From positions 10,846,281 through 10,910,280 of the forward strand of contig NC_088301.1 in the NCBI RefSeq assembly GCF_032854445.1: a stretch of 64,000 nucleotides of DNA, in the 5' to 3' direction. This document shows, piece after piece, positions 45,601-57,400 of the stretch (position 1 is its first letter; each line of letters starts with the position of its first letter). Source of the stretch: Liolophura sinensis. Taxonomy: Eukaryota > Mollusca > Polyplacophora > Chitonida > Chitonidae. The notes below the pieces were generated by a model that worked only from the letters and a program-made list of their open reading frames with translations, was not told where the DNA came from and made no database searches. The position numbers and the translations under genes are program-made.

Positions 45601-48600
45601 ACTTTATGGAACGTTTCTGATCCCATGTATAAGCACATCATTGTTTAAAGCAATTTTTCAACAATTTTTAAAGAATTGCTTTAATCTAAAGAGTTTCCAT
45701 TTAGATTTTATTGTAAAATTGTATTTATTGTATTGTCATTTTTATTGTAGGGCTATGGGATGGCAGCCTTGCCGGTCGGTCTGATTAAGGGGAGCAGAAA
45801 TGTGAAGCGTGAACGAATGAAGGTTCAAGGTCGCCGTGAGGAAACTAGGGCTCGTGCAGCTGCCATTAGAGAAAAGGTATCTCTTAGGACACACGCCATA
45901 CCATTTCTCCAAGAAATGTACACCGAAATAAATGTTTCCGGTTTGAACTTAGTGGCCTCTGTGGCTTAGTGGTAAGCATGCTGGCATAGGACAATGGTTC
46001 AGAGCCTCTCACCTGTGTGATCTCTGTGGGTTCAAGCCCAGCTCATCCTGGCTTACTCTCAGGTCATACCTGAGAAGGTCTGCCAGTAACCTGTGGATGC
46101 TTGCGGGTTACCTGCCGGCTCTGATCAATTTAACAGTTCCCATTATAACACTGGCCACTGTCGTATGATTGAATTATTCGATGTAAAATATAATAAAAGT
46201 ATTGACAACTGTTTGATACTTGGCAACAGTGTGATACTTGGCAACAGTGTGATACTTGGGAAATGGTCACAAGTAATAGGGTTGAAATGTGGCCTGGGGT
46301 CAATCTAGGGTTTTATTCTAACTGTTTATGTAAATGCTTAAATAGTAGCAAATTTTTCACCATGGCGTTAATAAGCAGAATTAGGTAAAAAGAGAAAATG
46401 CATAAATATTATTTTGTTTACATTTGTTTATTCTGGTCTACAGTTACCTAAAATATTGTTTTGTTGTCACATTTAATATATAAAATGTATATTAATATAT
46501 ATGAAGTTGTATTGCAAAGCACATGATGACATGCTCGGTTTGTTTTTCCAGTACGCCAGTGGTAAGCGGATGTCATCACGTGACCGTAAGAGGGTGTCTA
46601 ACCTGGAGGAGAGTGAACACCTTCTAGACAGAGAGGATGCACACCTGGAGGCCTGTGACAAGAGCCTCGTTCAGAAATGTCTTGTGGTCCTGCGGCCATT
46701 TGAGGTCATCATCGGCATTGTGTTTATATTGGTGGCTCTGCTGGTATTCATCTCACTCCTGCTGACTAAGTAAGTGTAGAGTATCGTGTTTGTACTGGTG
46801 ACTGTGCTGGTGTTCATCTCACTCCTGCCAACCAAGTAAGTGTAGAGTTTGGTGTTTATACTGGTGACTGCGGGTGTTCATCTCACTCCTGCCAACCAAG
46901 TAAGTGTGGAGTTTGGTGTTTATACTGGTGACTGTGCTGGTGTTCATCTAACTCCTGCTGACCAAGTAAGTGTGGAGTTTGATGTTAATATTGATGACTG
47001 TGCTGGTGTTCATCTCACTCCTACTGACTACGTAAGTGTAGAGTTTGGTCTTTGTACTGGTCACTGTGCTGGTGTTTATCTTACTACTGCTGACCAAGTA
47101 AGTGTAGAGTTTGGTGTTTATACTGGTCACTGTGCTGGTGTTTATCTTACTACAGCTGACCAAGGAAAGTGTAGAGTTTGGTGTTTATACTGGTCAATGT
47201 GCAGCTGCTCATCTCGCTCCTGCTGACTAAGTAAGTATAGAGTTTGGTGTTTATATTGGTGACTGTGCTGGTGTTCATCTAACTCCTGCTGACAAAGTAA
47301 GTGTAGAGTTTGGTGTTTATACTGGTGACTGTGCTGGTGTTCATCTCACTCCTGCTGACCAAGTAAGTGTAGGGTATGGTGTTCATACTGGTCACTGTGC
47401 AGGTCTTCATCTCACTCCTGCTGACCAAGTAAGTGTAGAGTATGGTGTTTACACTGGTCACTGTGCAGGTGTTCATCTCTCTCCTGCTGACTAAGTAAGT
47501 GTAGAGTTTGGTGTTCATACTGGTGACTGTGCAGGTGTTCATCTCGCTCCTGCTGACCAAGTAAGTATGGAGTTTGGTGTTTATACTGGTCACTGTGCTG
47601 GTGTTTATCTTACTACTGCTGACCAAGGAAAGTGTAGAGTTTGGTGTTTATACTAGTGACTGTGCTGGTGTTCCTCTAACTCCTGCTGACAAAGTAAGTG
47701 TAGAATGCGGGTGTTCAACTCACTCTTCCTGACCAGGTTATTGTAGACATGAAGTGCTATGAACATATTCTGTGAACTAGTGCTGTGAACATGTTCGGAT
47801 CCGACTGAATTTCACCAAACTTTTTTTTATTCTTTTATTGTTGATGAAATAATGTGAAAAAAGCAAAATAATAATGTTGAAAAAAATAGTGTACACACAG
47901 TATAAAAAGCTACAGCTTGAAATATAAAATCAGTTAAAAGTGTTCGCGCAGTGAAAAACAGCTGATTTTTAGAGATGATGGGCAATTTGTTTCTTGCAGC
48001 ATTGACAAGGCGATGCACAGCCTGGGTTACAAGCTGGGATATGCCTTGCCGACTCGCCACCTGCCTAACCCAGTAGACATCGTCCTGGTCTTCACTCAGA
48101 AGGTAAGGCTTTTCTTGTATAGTGTACCTGAGGGTTTTGTGTTATTACATTAGCACATTAGTAAGGGATTACAGGCCTGCTGACTCAATGACTAAATGTC
48201 ACCAATTAAGCGGTCACTAATGTCAAAAACTTTTATTTGATCTTCTTTAGGAAAGTTCATAAATACAGATTATAGAAAATGACAACCACCACATAGGTTT
48301 TAAAGTAAAAGTCACCAAATGTTGTAGTAAATGGTGATATTAGGTCTTGCATATACTGTGATAAGATGTGAACAAATATTTTTCTCTCTCACAGGTGTTT
48401 CCCCTCGACTACATGCTCGTGGACCTCATAATTGTGTATTTTCTCTCCCACAGGTGTTCCCCCTCGACTACATACTCATGGACCTCATCATTGTGTATTT
48501 TCTCTTCCACAGGTGTTTCCCCTCGACTACATACTCATGGACCTCATCATTGTGTATTTTCTCTTCCACAGGTGTTCCCGCTCGACTACATACTTATGGA

Positions 48601-49312
48601 CCTCATCATTGTGTATTTTGTATTTTGCTCCATGTCTGGCATCAGGAATATCGGCATCTGGTTCTTCTGGCTCAGGGTAACAATACAACAACTTTTAGAT
48701 TTTTCTCTGCGACATATACTACTCTATTTAAACAGGTAAATATGTAAAATTCCCAGGTGCAAATCTAAACCAGCATAAGGATTTGCCCAAACCTGTTTTA
48801 TCGAAAAACACTGAATTAGTTTTTTTTCAGAAAGTTGCAGACAGAAAGATATCCGAATAAATGTATTAAAAAAACATGTAAAGCTTCTTTTTGGGAGGTA
48901 ATAATTAATGATTGCCGATAACTGTAACCATTAAGGAGATGGCTTTGTTTTTATTTTGTTTGTGGTAGATGTACCGTATCCGGCCGCGGCGCACCAGCCC
49001 TCAGGGCCTCCTCTTCATGTGTTTCATCCTTATGCTGATTGTACTGGCTGTCAACATTGTCCTGTATGAACTCACTCCACAGTACTCCTCCTTTGGCAGT
49101 CAGCATTACATCACAGACAATGTACGTAGGGTAGAATGTCAGGGATTCACAGAAATCCAAATTTTTACAATCAAAAACTCAAAATTGAATTGGTTTTTTT
49201 TTTCTGGATCAGTTCGAGTTTATTTGTATGTTAAATATAGAGTATAGCCTGATATTGAATTTAATTCTGCTTCAATGACTGGAAATTTTGTGAACATGAA
49301 AGTATATATACC

Positions 49313-49366
<54 letters not shown>

Positions 49367-51566
49367 GAGAAAGAGAAAGTTTAATTTCATTTGCGGGCTA
49401 TTTCTGATCATGATTTATTGTTGATACATACACATACTTTTACAAGTATATTATTATCCTGATCAAAGATATACATTGTATAATAAAACAGTTATGAACC
49501 ATGGTGATGTATGTTCAGATTTCGGTTGAAAAAGGAAGAAAGGAACTAACAAACATAATATCAAGTAAACATGTGCAAAATACAGAGATAAGGCTTATCC
49601 TGCTCAGAGGTATATAATGAAACAGTTATAAACCATGCATGTTCAGTTGTTGGTTGTTATAAATATTAGATGAAAGAAAGGAACTAACAAATATTACATA
49701 AAAAATAAACATATATAGGCCTACAAACACAAAAGACAAGGCTTATTCTGGTCAGAATCAACTTTTTCACATCTACCCCTCTAAAATCAACAACAGTGAC
49801 TTGATTAAGAATCATTATTTCTTGTATAGATCAACAAAATCAGTAGGGAGAGTTTCAGCTTAGAGCTGTTAGAAATTGACAAGTTTGAAATAGTATCAAA
49901 GGTTCAGGAGGATAAATGAATGAATATTTAAATAATTTAAATAATTAAATAAGCTAATTACCCTAAGTAGGAACTGTAGTACCAAAGGCTAAATAGTTGG
50001 TGAATTCAACATGTGAAGTTAAATGTGATTTACATTAACCACATAAAATTTCATGAGATTTGAACAGCATGGTGATCAGTTGGTGAAAATGACATTGCAG
50101 GTGATTTACACTGTATTTTTGTAACTTACAGGGTACCTTAACAGTGTGCAGTACCGATGCACCTCCAGGTGAGTTCTCTCTGTCATGTAATCTTTTAAGG
50201 TGTTTTTTTTCCCCAATGAAAGTGTCGCCCAGAGCTCCTGGTGATAGTTATTACCCAGAAAATCTGCTGTACGCAGTTGCTCTATTGCAGGCAAAATTTG
50301 AGTGTAGGGCTCATTATTTTTCATCTGGAATAATTCATAAATGTAAACCCATAATTGGAGTAATAGTTTCCAGAACCAAATCTTCCTAATGCACTAAAAT
50401 TATTATAGTCAAATTAATCAGTATTTTATTGCAGTAAGTTTTTGTTAACTGTGTGTATTTTTTAATATCAAACATATCATTCTGACAAAATGATGACATC
50501 CTACCCTCCTTACACAGGAGAGTGTGTGATAACGCGAATGGCCTTACTCCTGACACGCTTTTTCTACAAGATGTGGTTTTTCGGAGCTGCCTATTACTGG
50601 GGAACATGGGTGTTCTTGTTGGTGAGTTTAAAGTGACTTCTGACACCAAATGTAACCTGTTGGTTAGTAAAGGTGTTGACATCCCAGTAATGTCAACCCC
50701 AGATTCAAACCCAGGTTTATTCTTATCAAGGATTAGTGAACCCTATTTTTATACTGCTCAAAATAGGGTGGCCCATTTCTTCTAATTTATAGTAGCGCAA
50801 ATTATAGTAGCGCTGAAAGCAAAGAATTACATTTCTCTTCCAGATTTTTGGAAAAGTAAAGATATGAATATGTTGTTCATGAGATGGACTAACCATGCGA
50901 GAAAAAAAGAAACTAGATAGTCCTGGCACAATTACGTATATATTGGCCAAAAAACAGCAGACCAGGTGTCCCAAAAATTAGAAGAATGAGGGTAGGCCTA
51001 GGTGTCTTGTCAGATGTCTTTGGCTTGATGTATCACTACTACAGCATTAAAAATGCAAGTGCAGTGTTACTCCCATGTCTCAAGGAGACAGTAAAATAAC
51101 AGGGGGCCTTTTTCACAAAAATTCACAAAAAAATCCAATTTCCTGTGGCACTTTTCTTAAATGATGTTATAGCACACTAATGATGAATACAAAGTTTATT
51201 TAGAAGTGGCCCCAGAACATTTGACGGCAACCTGAAAGCTGAATGAAACTGTCTGGTATCTTTTGGTATATCATTTCACTCACTTAAAGCATTCTTTTCA
51301 GCAAGAATATGTCCTTGTAGTAAATCTGTTGGACTAATGTACTCTTGATGAGCCTGTCAAACTGCAGAACTGTTGGTATATAAAGAGCAAAGCTCAGAAT
51401 AATCTTTGTTACTCATACATACATACCCATCTGCGTTGTTGTTGAACAGATGATTTTACTGGGGTTTGTCATCACCACGGTGAAGAAGAGCAGATCAGCC
51501 ATCGATGGTGCTGTTGATAAGGATGACTTTGATGAGAGCGATGATGAGGACATGATTAGAGCATAG
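39651..51566 (+). CDS. LMBRD1: Lysosomal cobalamin transport escort protein LMBD1, complete, 15 exons
   Basis: Polytopic lysosomal membrane protein which, with ABCD4, is needed for vitamin B12 export from lysosomes. Exons: 39651-39710, 41111-41287, 42330-42393, 43490-43590, 44220-44287, 44913-45001, 45342-45415, 45751-45876, 46552-46769, 48000-48102, 48572-48676, 48969-49121, 50132-50168, 50518-50621, 51450-51566. Phases join throughout and give 531 residues; human LMBD1 has 540. Landmarks: SILVPVDIFLVSYMK, YFFFEEKDD, GYGMAALPVGLIKG, VFPLDYILMDLIIVYF, MSGIRNIGIWFFWLR, YKMWFFGAAYYWG and an acidic tail DDFDESDDEDMIRA. Hydrophobic segments fit the family's roughly nine-helix topology with a basic cytosolic loop in exons 8-9. 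All introns are GT-AG. Exon 9's end and exon 11's start are embedded in tandem arrays of decayed copies. The 3' UTR runs to an AATAAA at 52460. Confidence 0.97.
40324..40872. mobile_element. Foldback/MITE-like element with about 120-bp terminal inverted repeats, LMBRD1 intron 1
   Basis: The left arm cctggtgggaagaattgtaa, aatttcagaaaacagtc, actcctttaaaatgctta, aaaatcctgagat (40324-40442) is the near reverse complement of the right arm (about 40755-40872: atctcaggatttt, taagcattgtaaaggagt, gacagttttccgaaatt, tttcttcccaccagg). The interior is non-coding. No clear target-site duplication was found. Confidence 0.88.
41538..41640 (+). mobile_element. SINE 3' fragment, LMBRD1 intron 2
   Basis: ctgtttggttttctccctccataatg, aatattcttgagctctgcat and aaataaataaatca follow the order of the SINE 3' half, with divergence. 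Confidence 0.55.
42052..42176 (-). mobile_element. Truncated SINE, minus orientation, LMBRD1 intron 2
   Basis: tttatttatttgattggtgt, tttatgctcaactcaagaat, atttcacttatacgacggtg and aatccacgaccatccacagg match the SINE tail and central part; the head is missing. Confidence 0.8.
42553..42759. mobile_element. MITE-like element, family A (copy A4, best preserved), LMBRD1 intron 3
   Basis: Left end accctcatttctcaacctgt then tcgcatatga; right end catgcgaaagggttgaagaattacagt. The ends are imperfect inverted repeats, and acatgt flanks both sides as a possible 6-bp target-site duplication (palindromic, so weak evidence). Confidence 0.75.
42856..43015 (+). mobile_element. Truncated tRNA-derived SINE, LMBRD1 intron 3
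   Basis: Starts at ggtcgctgtgagttcaagcc (B-box gttcaagcc), then catgctggcttcctctccgg and ataagtgaaatattcttgag, ending caccaatcaaataaataaat. The head is missing. Confidence 0.85.
43085..43300. repeat. Dispersed repeat, family B, LMBRD1 intron 3
   Basis: caagttgcacattttgcctg, attctgagagttttg and caggtgggatgagaccctgc then ggagaaatgtaagtttctac parallel 19590-19765. Confidence 0.65.
45952..46200 (+). mobile_element. Diverged tRNA-derived SINE, LMBRD1 intron 8
   Basis: gcctctgtggcttagtggta (A-box), ctctgtgggttcaagcccag (B-box), ctggcttactctcaggtcat and aaggtctgccagtaacctgt are in SINE order. The tail is eroded. A variant head lacking gcgctagcgc suggests a subfamily. Confidence 0.75.
46770..47735 (+). 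repeat. 66-bp tandem array of LMBRD1 exon 9's end plus its donor site, about 14 copies
   Basis: The last 50 or so bases of exon 9 (gtgtttatattggtggctct to ctgctgactaa) and the donor gtaagtgtagag recur with gtaag near 46836, 46900, 46966, 47032, 47098 and so on to about 47695, a period of about 66 bp. Most copies keep an accaagtaagt donor-like site. Reading through the first donor meets TAA at once, so later copies cannot extend the protein. Confidence 0.93.
48395..48571 (+). repeat. Three upstream tandem copies of the LMBRD1 exon 11 acceptor and start
   Basis: ctctnccacaggtgttcccc plus ctcgactacatactcatggac and ctcatcattgtgtattttct recur with exon starts at 48395, 48454 and 48513 before the chosen start at 48572; the period is exactly 59 bp. 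Three units make 177 nt, so the first acceptor is in frame with the fourth and would add 59 residues without a stop. Confidence 0.93.
49312..49362. repeat. (TA)n microsatellite, LMBRD1 intron 12
   Basis: About 24 TA dinucleotides. Confidence 0.97.
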
Positions 51567-51694
51567 ATATGTCATACTTATCCATGCATCTGTATGTGTA
51601 CTAATGCCAACAAGCTGTGATCCTTATTGTACATGTGTAAATATTTATATATACATGTGTAAACATATATAGAATGAGAGAGAGATAGACACGG

Positions 51695-51887
51695 ACTGTA
51701 ATTCTTCAACCCTTTCCAAATGTTTGCAAGGTGTTTATTCAATCATCTTCTAAAGGCATTATTCTGTGTTAATTGATAAAACTATACTTTTTGTGAAGCC
51801 CTGAAATTGGCTAAATTACAAATGTGTTTGAATTGCACTGAAAATTGCTCCTTCAAGTGAGAAAATGTTGAGGAATTCGAGTTACGT
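51695..51887. mobile_element. MITE-like element, family A (copy A5), LMBRD1 3' UTR
   Basis: Begins actgtaattcttcaaccctt, contains ttgataaaactatacttttt and gtgaagccctgaaattggct, and ends gagaaaatgttgaggaattcgagtta. Confidence 0.7.
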
Positions 51888-52459
51888 AAGTAAAGTTGAT
51901 CCCGTTGTTACTGGTACATGTGTATGGTATGTATCTATCCCTGTGTAAGATTTGCACCAATGTTCAACTTAACTGTGCTATTTGATTGTTTTCTCCTAAA
52001 CTGAAGTGAAACAAACTTATCTGAAAAAAGACAACAAATAATATAAGCTGTATAGTTATTGGGGAGGAACGGCGACAGCCATTTTATTTCGATGTACCTG
52101 ATACAACTAACTCTAAAGATCAACTATCAGTCAGGAATCCTCTCACGGCCATGGGAAAAAACATGTTACAGAAACTGAAAACCAAATAACTTATAAATGC
52201 TAAAAGTCAAAAGAAGATCATATCTGTAGTCACAGGATGAAAGGTTTTTCATTATTTGTCAGAGGTCGGTGGTTTCCCTCCATTAACCTTTATTTTTATA
52301 AGGGGAGACTACTTTTATTGGTATTATTTTAGCTAGGTGTACACTATGTCCATACATGTAAATATATGAAGTGATATGAATTTTAGTACATCTGTGTCAC
52401 GCTTGATGTGTGTTTATACTGCTATCTTACTGTAATATTTAAAAATGAATCGTATCATT

Positions 52460-52465
52460 AATAAA
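52460..52465 (+). promoter_or_regulatory. Poly(A) signal AATAAA, probable LMBRD1 3' end
   Basis: AATAAA in an A-rich context about 0.9 kb after the LMBRD1 stop; the nearest strong hexamer downstream that I noticed. Confidence 0.55.
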
Positions 52466-53860
52466 AAACATATAAAATACATGCATTTGGTCAACAGTGT
52501 CGCATTTTGTTTTATTCAACTTTAACAGGATGACCTGTGTGCAGTGAACTGTTGCTGTTCATATTTGTAATTCAAAATTGAATTCGGGTGGCAAGGCAAA
52601 AATAAATCATGCCATTCCATCGCTAATTTAAACGAAACGTGGTGATTTTTGGAGACTTTTCTGTGTTCATTGGTTGCTGTGATTGGTGCTCTCTTGTGTG
52701 GTCTTGCATGACGTTCACAGGAGACAGCTTGTCTTCCACCAATATGATGTATGTCACGCCTGGGAAGAGAATGTCCGTAATTCGTCAGAAATCTGTTGTT
52801 TACCTCCGGTTTCCTTCACCTGCAAAACAGCTCCAAAATTCGTTCAGCCGATGGACTCCAAAATGAAATGTGGCTTCCGACAACGCCCGTAAAAACTTAA
52901 AATCAAAGCGTAAATGTGTTTTCTGTAATCATATAGAGGACAAATTGCATTTCCTTCTGGTGTGCCCTTGCAAATTATGCAGAGCTACAGTGCATGTTAA
53001 CTTATTAGCGATACCTCAATCATATTTTACGTGCGATCGATAACACATTCCTGAAATAGAATCGACGAGATGAGGTAGCGCCGAGTTGATTTTTCTTTAA
53101 GGACGGTTCTGTTACGAATGCTTGCTACGAGTTAAATGTGCCACACTGACTGTCATCATTCTATACATAGGCCTGTACATAAGCAGATGTGTTGCTCGTG
53201 GATAAGTAGGTCATAATGTAGGAAAACTTGTACATTCATTTCAGTATATACAGTATCTGTACATCTGAAAAGAAAACTACTGTTATGCAATAGTGAATGC
53301 GATGTCATAACTATACTGTATGCTGACGGCAGCATCTGATTAATTTCGTTAGATAGTGAGCCTGTAAATATACATCTAGAAGCCAGATTTTGTACACAGA
53401 GCATTTATAAATTATGTCATTATAAAACTGCATAAAGAGAAATGTTAGTTATGTCCGGCTGTTCTGGCATATTAAACTAGAATTGAGCACGGAGAGACGC
53501 CTTCTAACAGCCCCAGCATCAATCCCCTAAAGACAGCATGCAAAACAGGTACCTTAATAATGACGTCATTCTGTGTTTCTTGTTTGCTGAATTGCAAATG
53601 TATTCGTCTGCTGTATGCCATCTGCGTTGGAAAAAAAGACAGTGTCTGAGGTAAAAAGGTGATTTTTGAGTCTGCAAGAAGGCAGCTGAATCAGCGAAGT
53701 TCAATAGCGCTCATACACACAATGCATGTGTCCGGGTAACGTTATCGTTTGTTTCATCCATCTAGTCATACATTAGATTTGCTTATTATTTGAGTTGTGA
53801 GTCCATATTTTAATCATTGAGAGCACGTTGGATATATACTTGGCCATTGTATATAAACCG
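52466..53860. other. Intergenic stretch, nothing recognised
   Basis: No exon-like block with splice sites, no RNA gene and no copy of the repeats described elsewhere was found. Confidence 0.4.
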
Positions 53861-53861
53861 A

Positions 53862-54450
53862 CGGCCAAAAGAAACTTTACAAAGAGTTCAAATCAATTTA
53901 TTTTACCAAAGCAAAAAACAGGATGAATGAAGTTTAATATATTTAAAAGACTGACCAATACCAATGACTTTAGATATTGAAAGTCTTGAATAAGAGCGGA
54001 CAAAGCAGCGCTCAAATCATTTTACAAGTGAACAAACAGAGCAGGGGTAGAAAAATAGCCCTTCCGTCTTGGTTAACAATGGGCAGAGTATACAAGAAGT
54101 TGATTATTTTTACAATCAGTCAATATCAAAACCAATCAATATCGCGTATGGCCACCCCTTGCTTCAATGCATGCAAAAACTCTCCGACGCATAGAAAAAC
54201 TCAGTCGTCTGATGAGATAGCGTGGGAATCGTTGCCATTCATCTTGGAGAGCGAACACCAGTTCTTCTCGGTTGGCTGCAAGGTGTGGCTGTTGTCTTAC
54301 TCGACGACCCATGATATCACCAAAGGTGTTCTAGGGGGGGGGGGGTGCATATCTGGGGAACGTGCAGGCCACGGCAAGCCTATCCTGTGCACAATCTGCA
54401 AGAATTGGAAGCATCTTGACATCCATTTACATTACACTGAACTCTCCTAT
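53862..54450 (-). pseudogene. Tc1/mariner transposase relic (C-terminal part)
   Basis: Minus-strand translation gives LPWPARSPDMHP, then after a frame change LEHLW-like codons, FGDIMGRRVRQQPHL, ALQDEWQRFPRYLIRRL and SMRRRVFACIEARGGHTRY ending in TGA. This is the standard C-terminus of Tc1-like transposases. The frame breaks at a ten-base G run (C on the coding strand; 54338-54347), exactly where NPIEH is expected. ggccaaaagaaactttacaa at 53863 looks like a Tc1-type terminal repeat end; its partner was not found. The large plus-strand open frame over this region is the antisense shadow. Confidence 0.85.
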
Positions 54451-54499
54451 ACTATAGGCCATAGGACAAGGTATCATATATATTGATGGACGGCGATCA

Positions 54500-57400
54500 G
54501 TATAGCAGTAGGAGAGCTACAGAACAGTACAGTGGTGGCAATTTACAAGGTCAGCAGTAGGTCTAGTAGGCATACACAAGATGCATGTGTATATATGTAT
54601 ACATCTAACAGCCCGATCGGAATGTAATGGTGCATAACGATGTATCTTAACTACATCGTACTTGTAACACATATATTGTCATATGTCTTGTTCTACATTC
54701 AAATCATGTTCATAACAGCCCTTAACCACGTGAAAAGAAGACGTTTGCCGAGAATCCGAGAACTATAATGTTTTCTAACCTGCGAAATGATCAGTGCACT
54801 CATTCAAAATTGGAGTTAGCTTTGCTGACAAAGTCTGGCAATCTTCCAGCGTGGAAATAACCTCTCCACTCAAAATGAATTATCGATCCCATACCTTGCC
54901 AAGTTGACTGATATTCTATCTAAGACACTCGACTGTACAAAGGGTAGACTGCTAGTGGTCTCCAGAAATGATAGCACACAGATACATGAACTGGTGTTGT
55001 TTCAGGTTTCGATTTCACAATTCATAGTTATTTCCAGATCATATCATCTCGGGCCTTTTTTTTTCAATGAGTGTATTTTGAGAGACAAGGGAGGGGAATA
55101 TATATAAAGAATATAAATAACGACATATGTGTGTGTAAACTTAAACAGCATGCGGCAAATACATGCCTTTAATTTGCCCTGAATCAATGGTGGGGGGGGG
55201 GGGGTGTAATTCAAAAAGTTATCATTAATAGCTGTTAAATTGTCATTTACAGTGAGTTATAACTGAATGTTTCTTATTACATTGGCAACATGTGCCTCTA
55301 TATAAGCTCCACATCGTTGTGTGTATACAATGTTGGCGGACCTCAACCCGTCCATGAGCAGGGAATACTCCAAAACGCGTGCACTAGGCCGGTATTGAAC
55401 CCACGTGTCCTATGGCCGTCTCAACGTGACCACTTGGTCACGGCCTGCTGCCTCTTCAGTTACACCATATGTGCCAATGGCCACGGCAGAGATTACAGCC
55501 TCAGTAAAGCCGAAAGTAAGGTATAGACTGGGTGCATTATCATCAGTTACTAGACAAATAGACGGATGTCTGAACACACGGAATGAGAATGACACACACG
55601 TCTATAAATGTCTCTCTTTGAGTCGGGTAATCACTCACGTGTGTTCCAGTATACTTGTATACGACCGGTATTCATTTATACAAGCAATAACTTCCTCCCA
55701 CCATAATGCTGCATGGCTGCCGTCGAATAAGTGAAATATTCTTGAGTTTGGCGTAAAAAACATTAAATATTACGTTAAATTCAACAGATTAGTTTAAATT
55801 TACAGTGTATGTAAGAGGGTATATCATATTTCATAAGCATTCTCTTGACTAGTGAACAGGGAATGCTGTATTTATAAGCAGATAAAATACATTGGGTTGT
55901 AACTATATAGGGTGAATGTGTATCTATACGTAATACTAGTATTGTATATAGCTAGTAGTAGTCTAGTTCACAAACTTTTTGATTTTGGTAGGAAAAAGTA
56001 GACATATATCTATTTGTGACTGGTGTGTGTATCACATAGCACACGGTATTCCGACTGATGTAAAATGTGTGGAGGGAACCGGAGAAATTCCTACACCTCA
56101 CCAGATATAGAGCTGAAAAACACATGAAGTTAGGTCATGGCAAACCTTGCTGGATTCGAACTCCTATCCTCACTGGTACAAGGCTACAGATCAAAACCCA
56201 GAGAGTGATTGTGACTGCATGTGGTCCTTAACTGACACACATGATTTTACTGTACATTTTTCCTCCGCCCACAAGAACCACACCAACCACAAACGAGACA
56301 GTAGAAAAGGTGAGCAGATCTAAATGTTTTCGATATAAGCACTTATGAGTAATATAATGAACTCGTTTGGAATTTAAGACCTAGCTCTGGCGGTTGGTCT
56401 TGTCAGAGCCAGGAAATGTACACTTAAGAAACTTTGTAATATGCTAATTGTCATTATTTACAGCCACAGGGAACTTATAATTTTTTTTGTCAGAATCAGG
56501 GCCTATATGTAAACAGTGGTGATGTGCGAACTTTCTGTATACACGGCTATCTAACTCAGACATACTGACTATACTATTATGTTCACTCAGCCATTCATAC
56601 ATTCATCTGGTGCACATGCGTCAACTGTGGTATTCCTTCTTAACATATAAATGAAAAATTTCCTTCGACTTGGCATCTTGCCAGTTTAGACCTATACATG
56701 TAGCACAGCCTCGTCACTCATGATATTGGGTAAGCAGTTTGTCCCGTGACACCCAGTCTAGTAGGACCGAAGTATCATACAGATTTCATCAGATATGACA
56801 TACGCGCCGTCCAGGAAAGAGAAATCATCAGATTCCTTTAGATCACTTACGCAAAGATGACGGCAAACAACGCGCTGACAATGACAGTGGATACTCTACA
56901 GCCGATTCGAGTTTAATTTCAGAACAGGTAGTCATCACAGTAACCAGACCCGTTTTAGTGGTATGTATATGAATCACACACAGGTACAATGTAATATCTT
57001 GATACTGTATACTCGTGGCCTGATGGTCGTGGGTATCAGTTAATTGCTCAGATTTGGCTGAAATTATACTGCATCACAGCATGGTGCAGTCCTTTAAAAC
57101 TGTATCGGATTGTCAGAGTTTAGTTTGGATTACAGTTTCATGAAAGTTGAGAAAACTCCAAACCGCTTTGTGAAACGAGCCCCATTCAGAACCCTGGGGC
57201 CTGTTTCACAAAGCGCACGTAACGTTAGGTGCACGGATCTTCCATATCCTCATGGTAGTTACAACACATTGAGTCTGGGATCGCCTTGTGGAACAGTGTC
57301 ATGATGCTAGTAGCTTACTAACAAAGTATTTTGTCAAGTCAAGAAGTTATTTATTTGAGATGTACAAGCATGTATATGTTTATGCCCTATAAAACAATTT

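Noticed and set aside
46849-47626. Frames of 115-125 codons after LMBRD1 exon 9
   Set aside because: They follow the 66-bp array; the family-conserved exon ends at 46769 and joins exon 10 in frame.
53977-54486. 169-codon plus-strand frame
   Set aside because: It lies antisense to a recognisable Tc1 transposase C-terminus on the minus strand.
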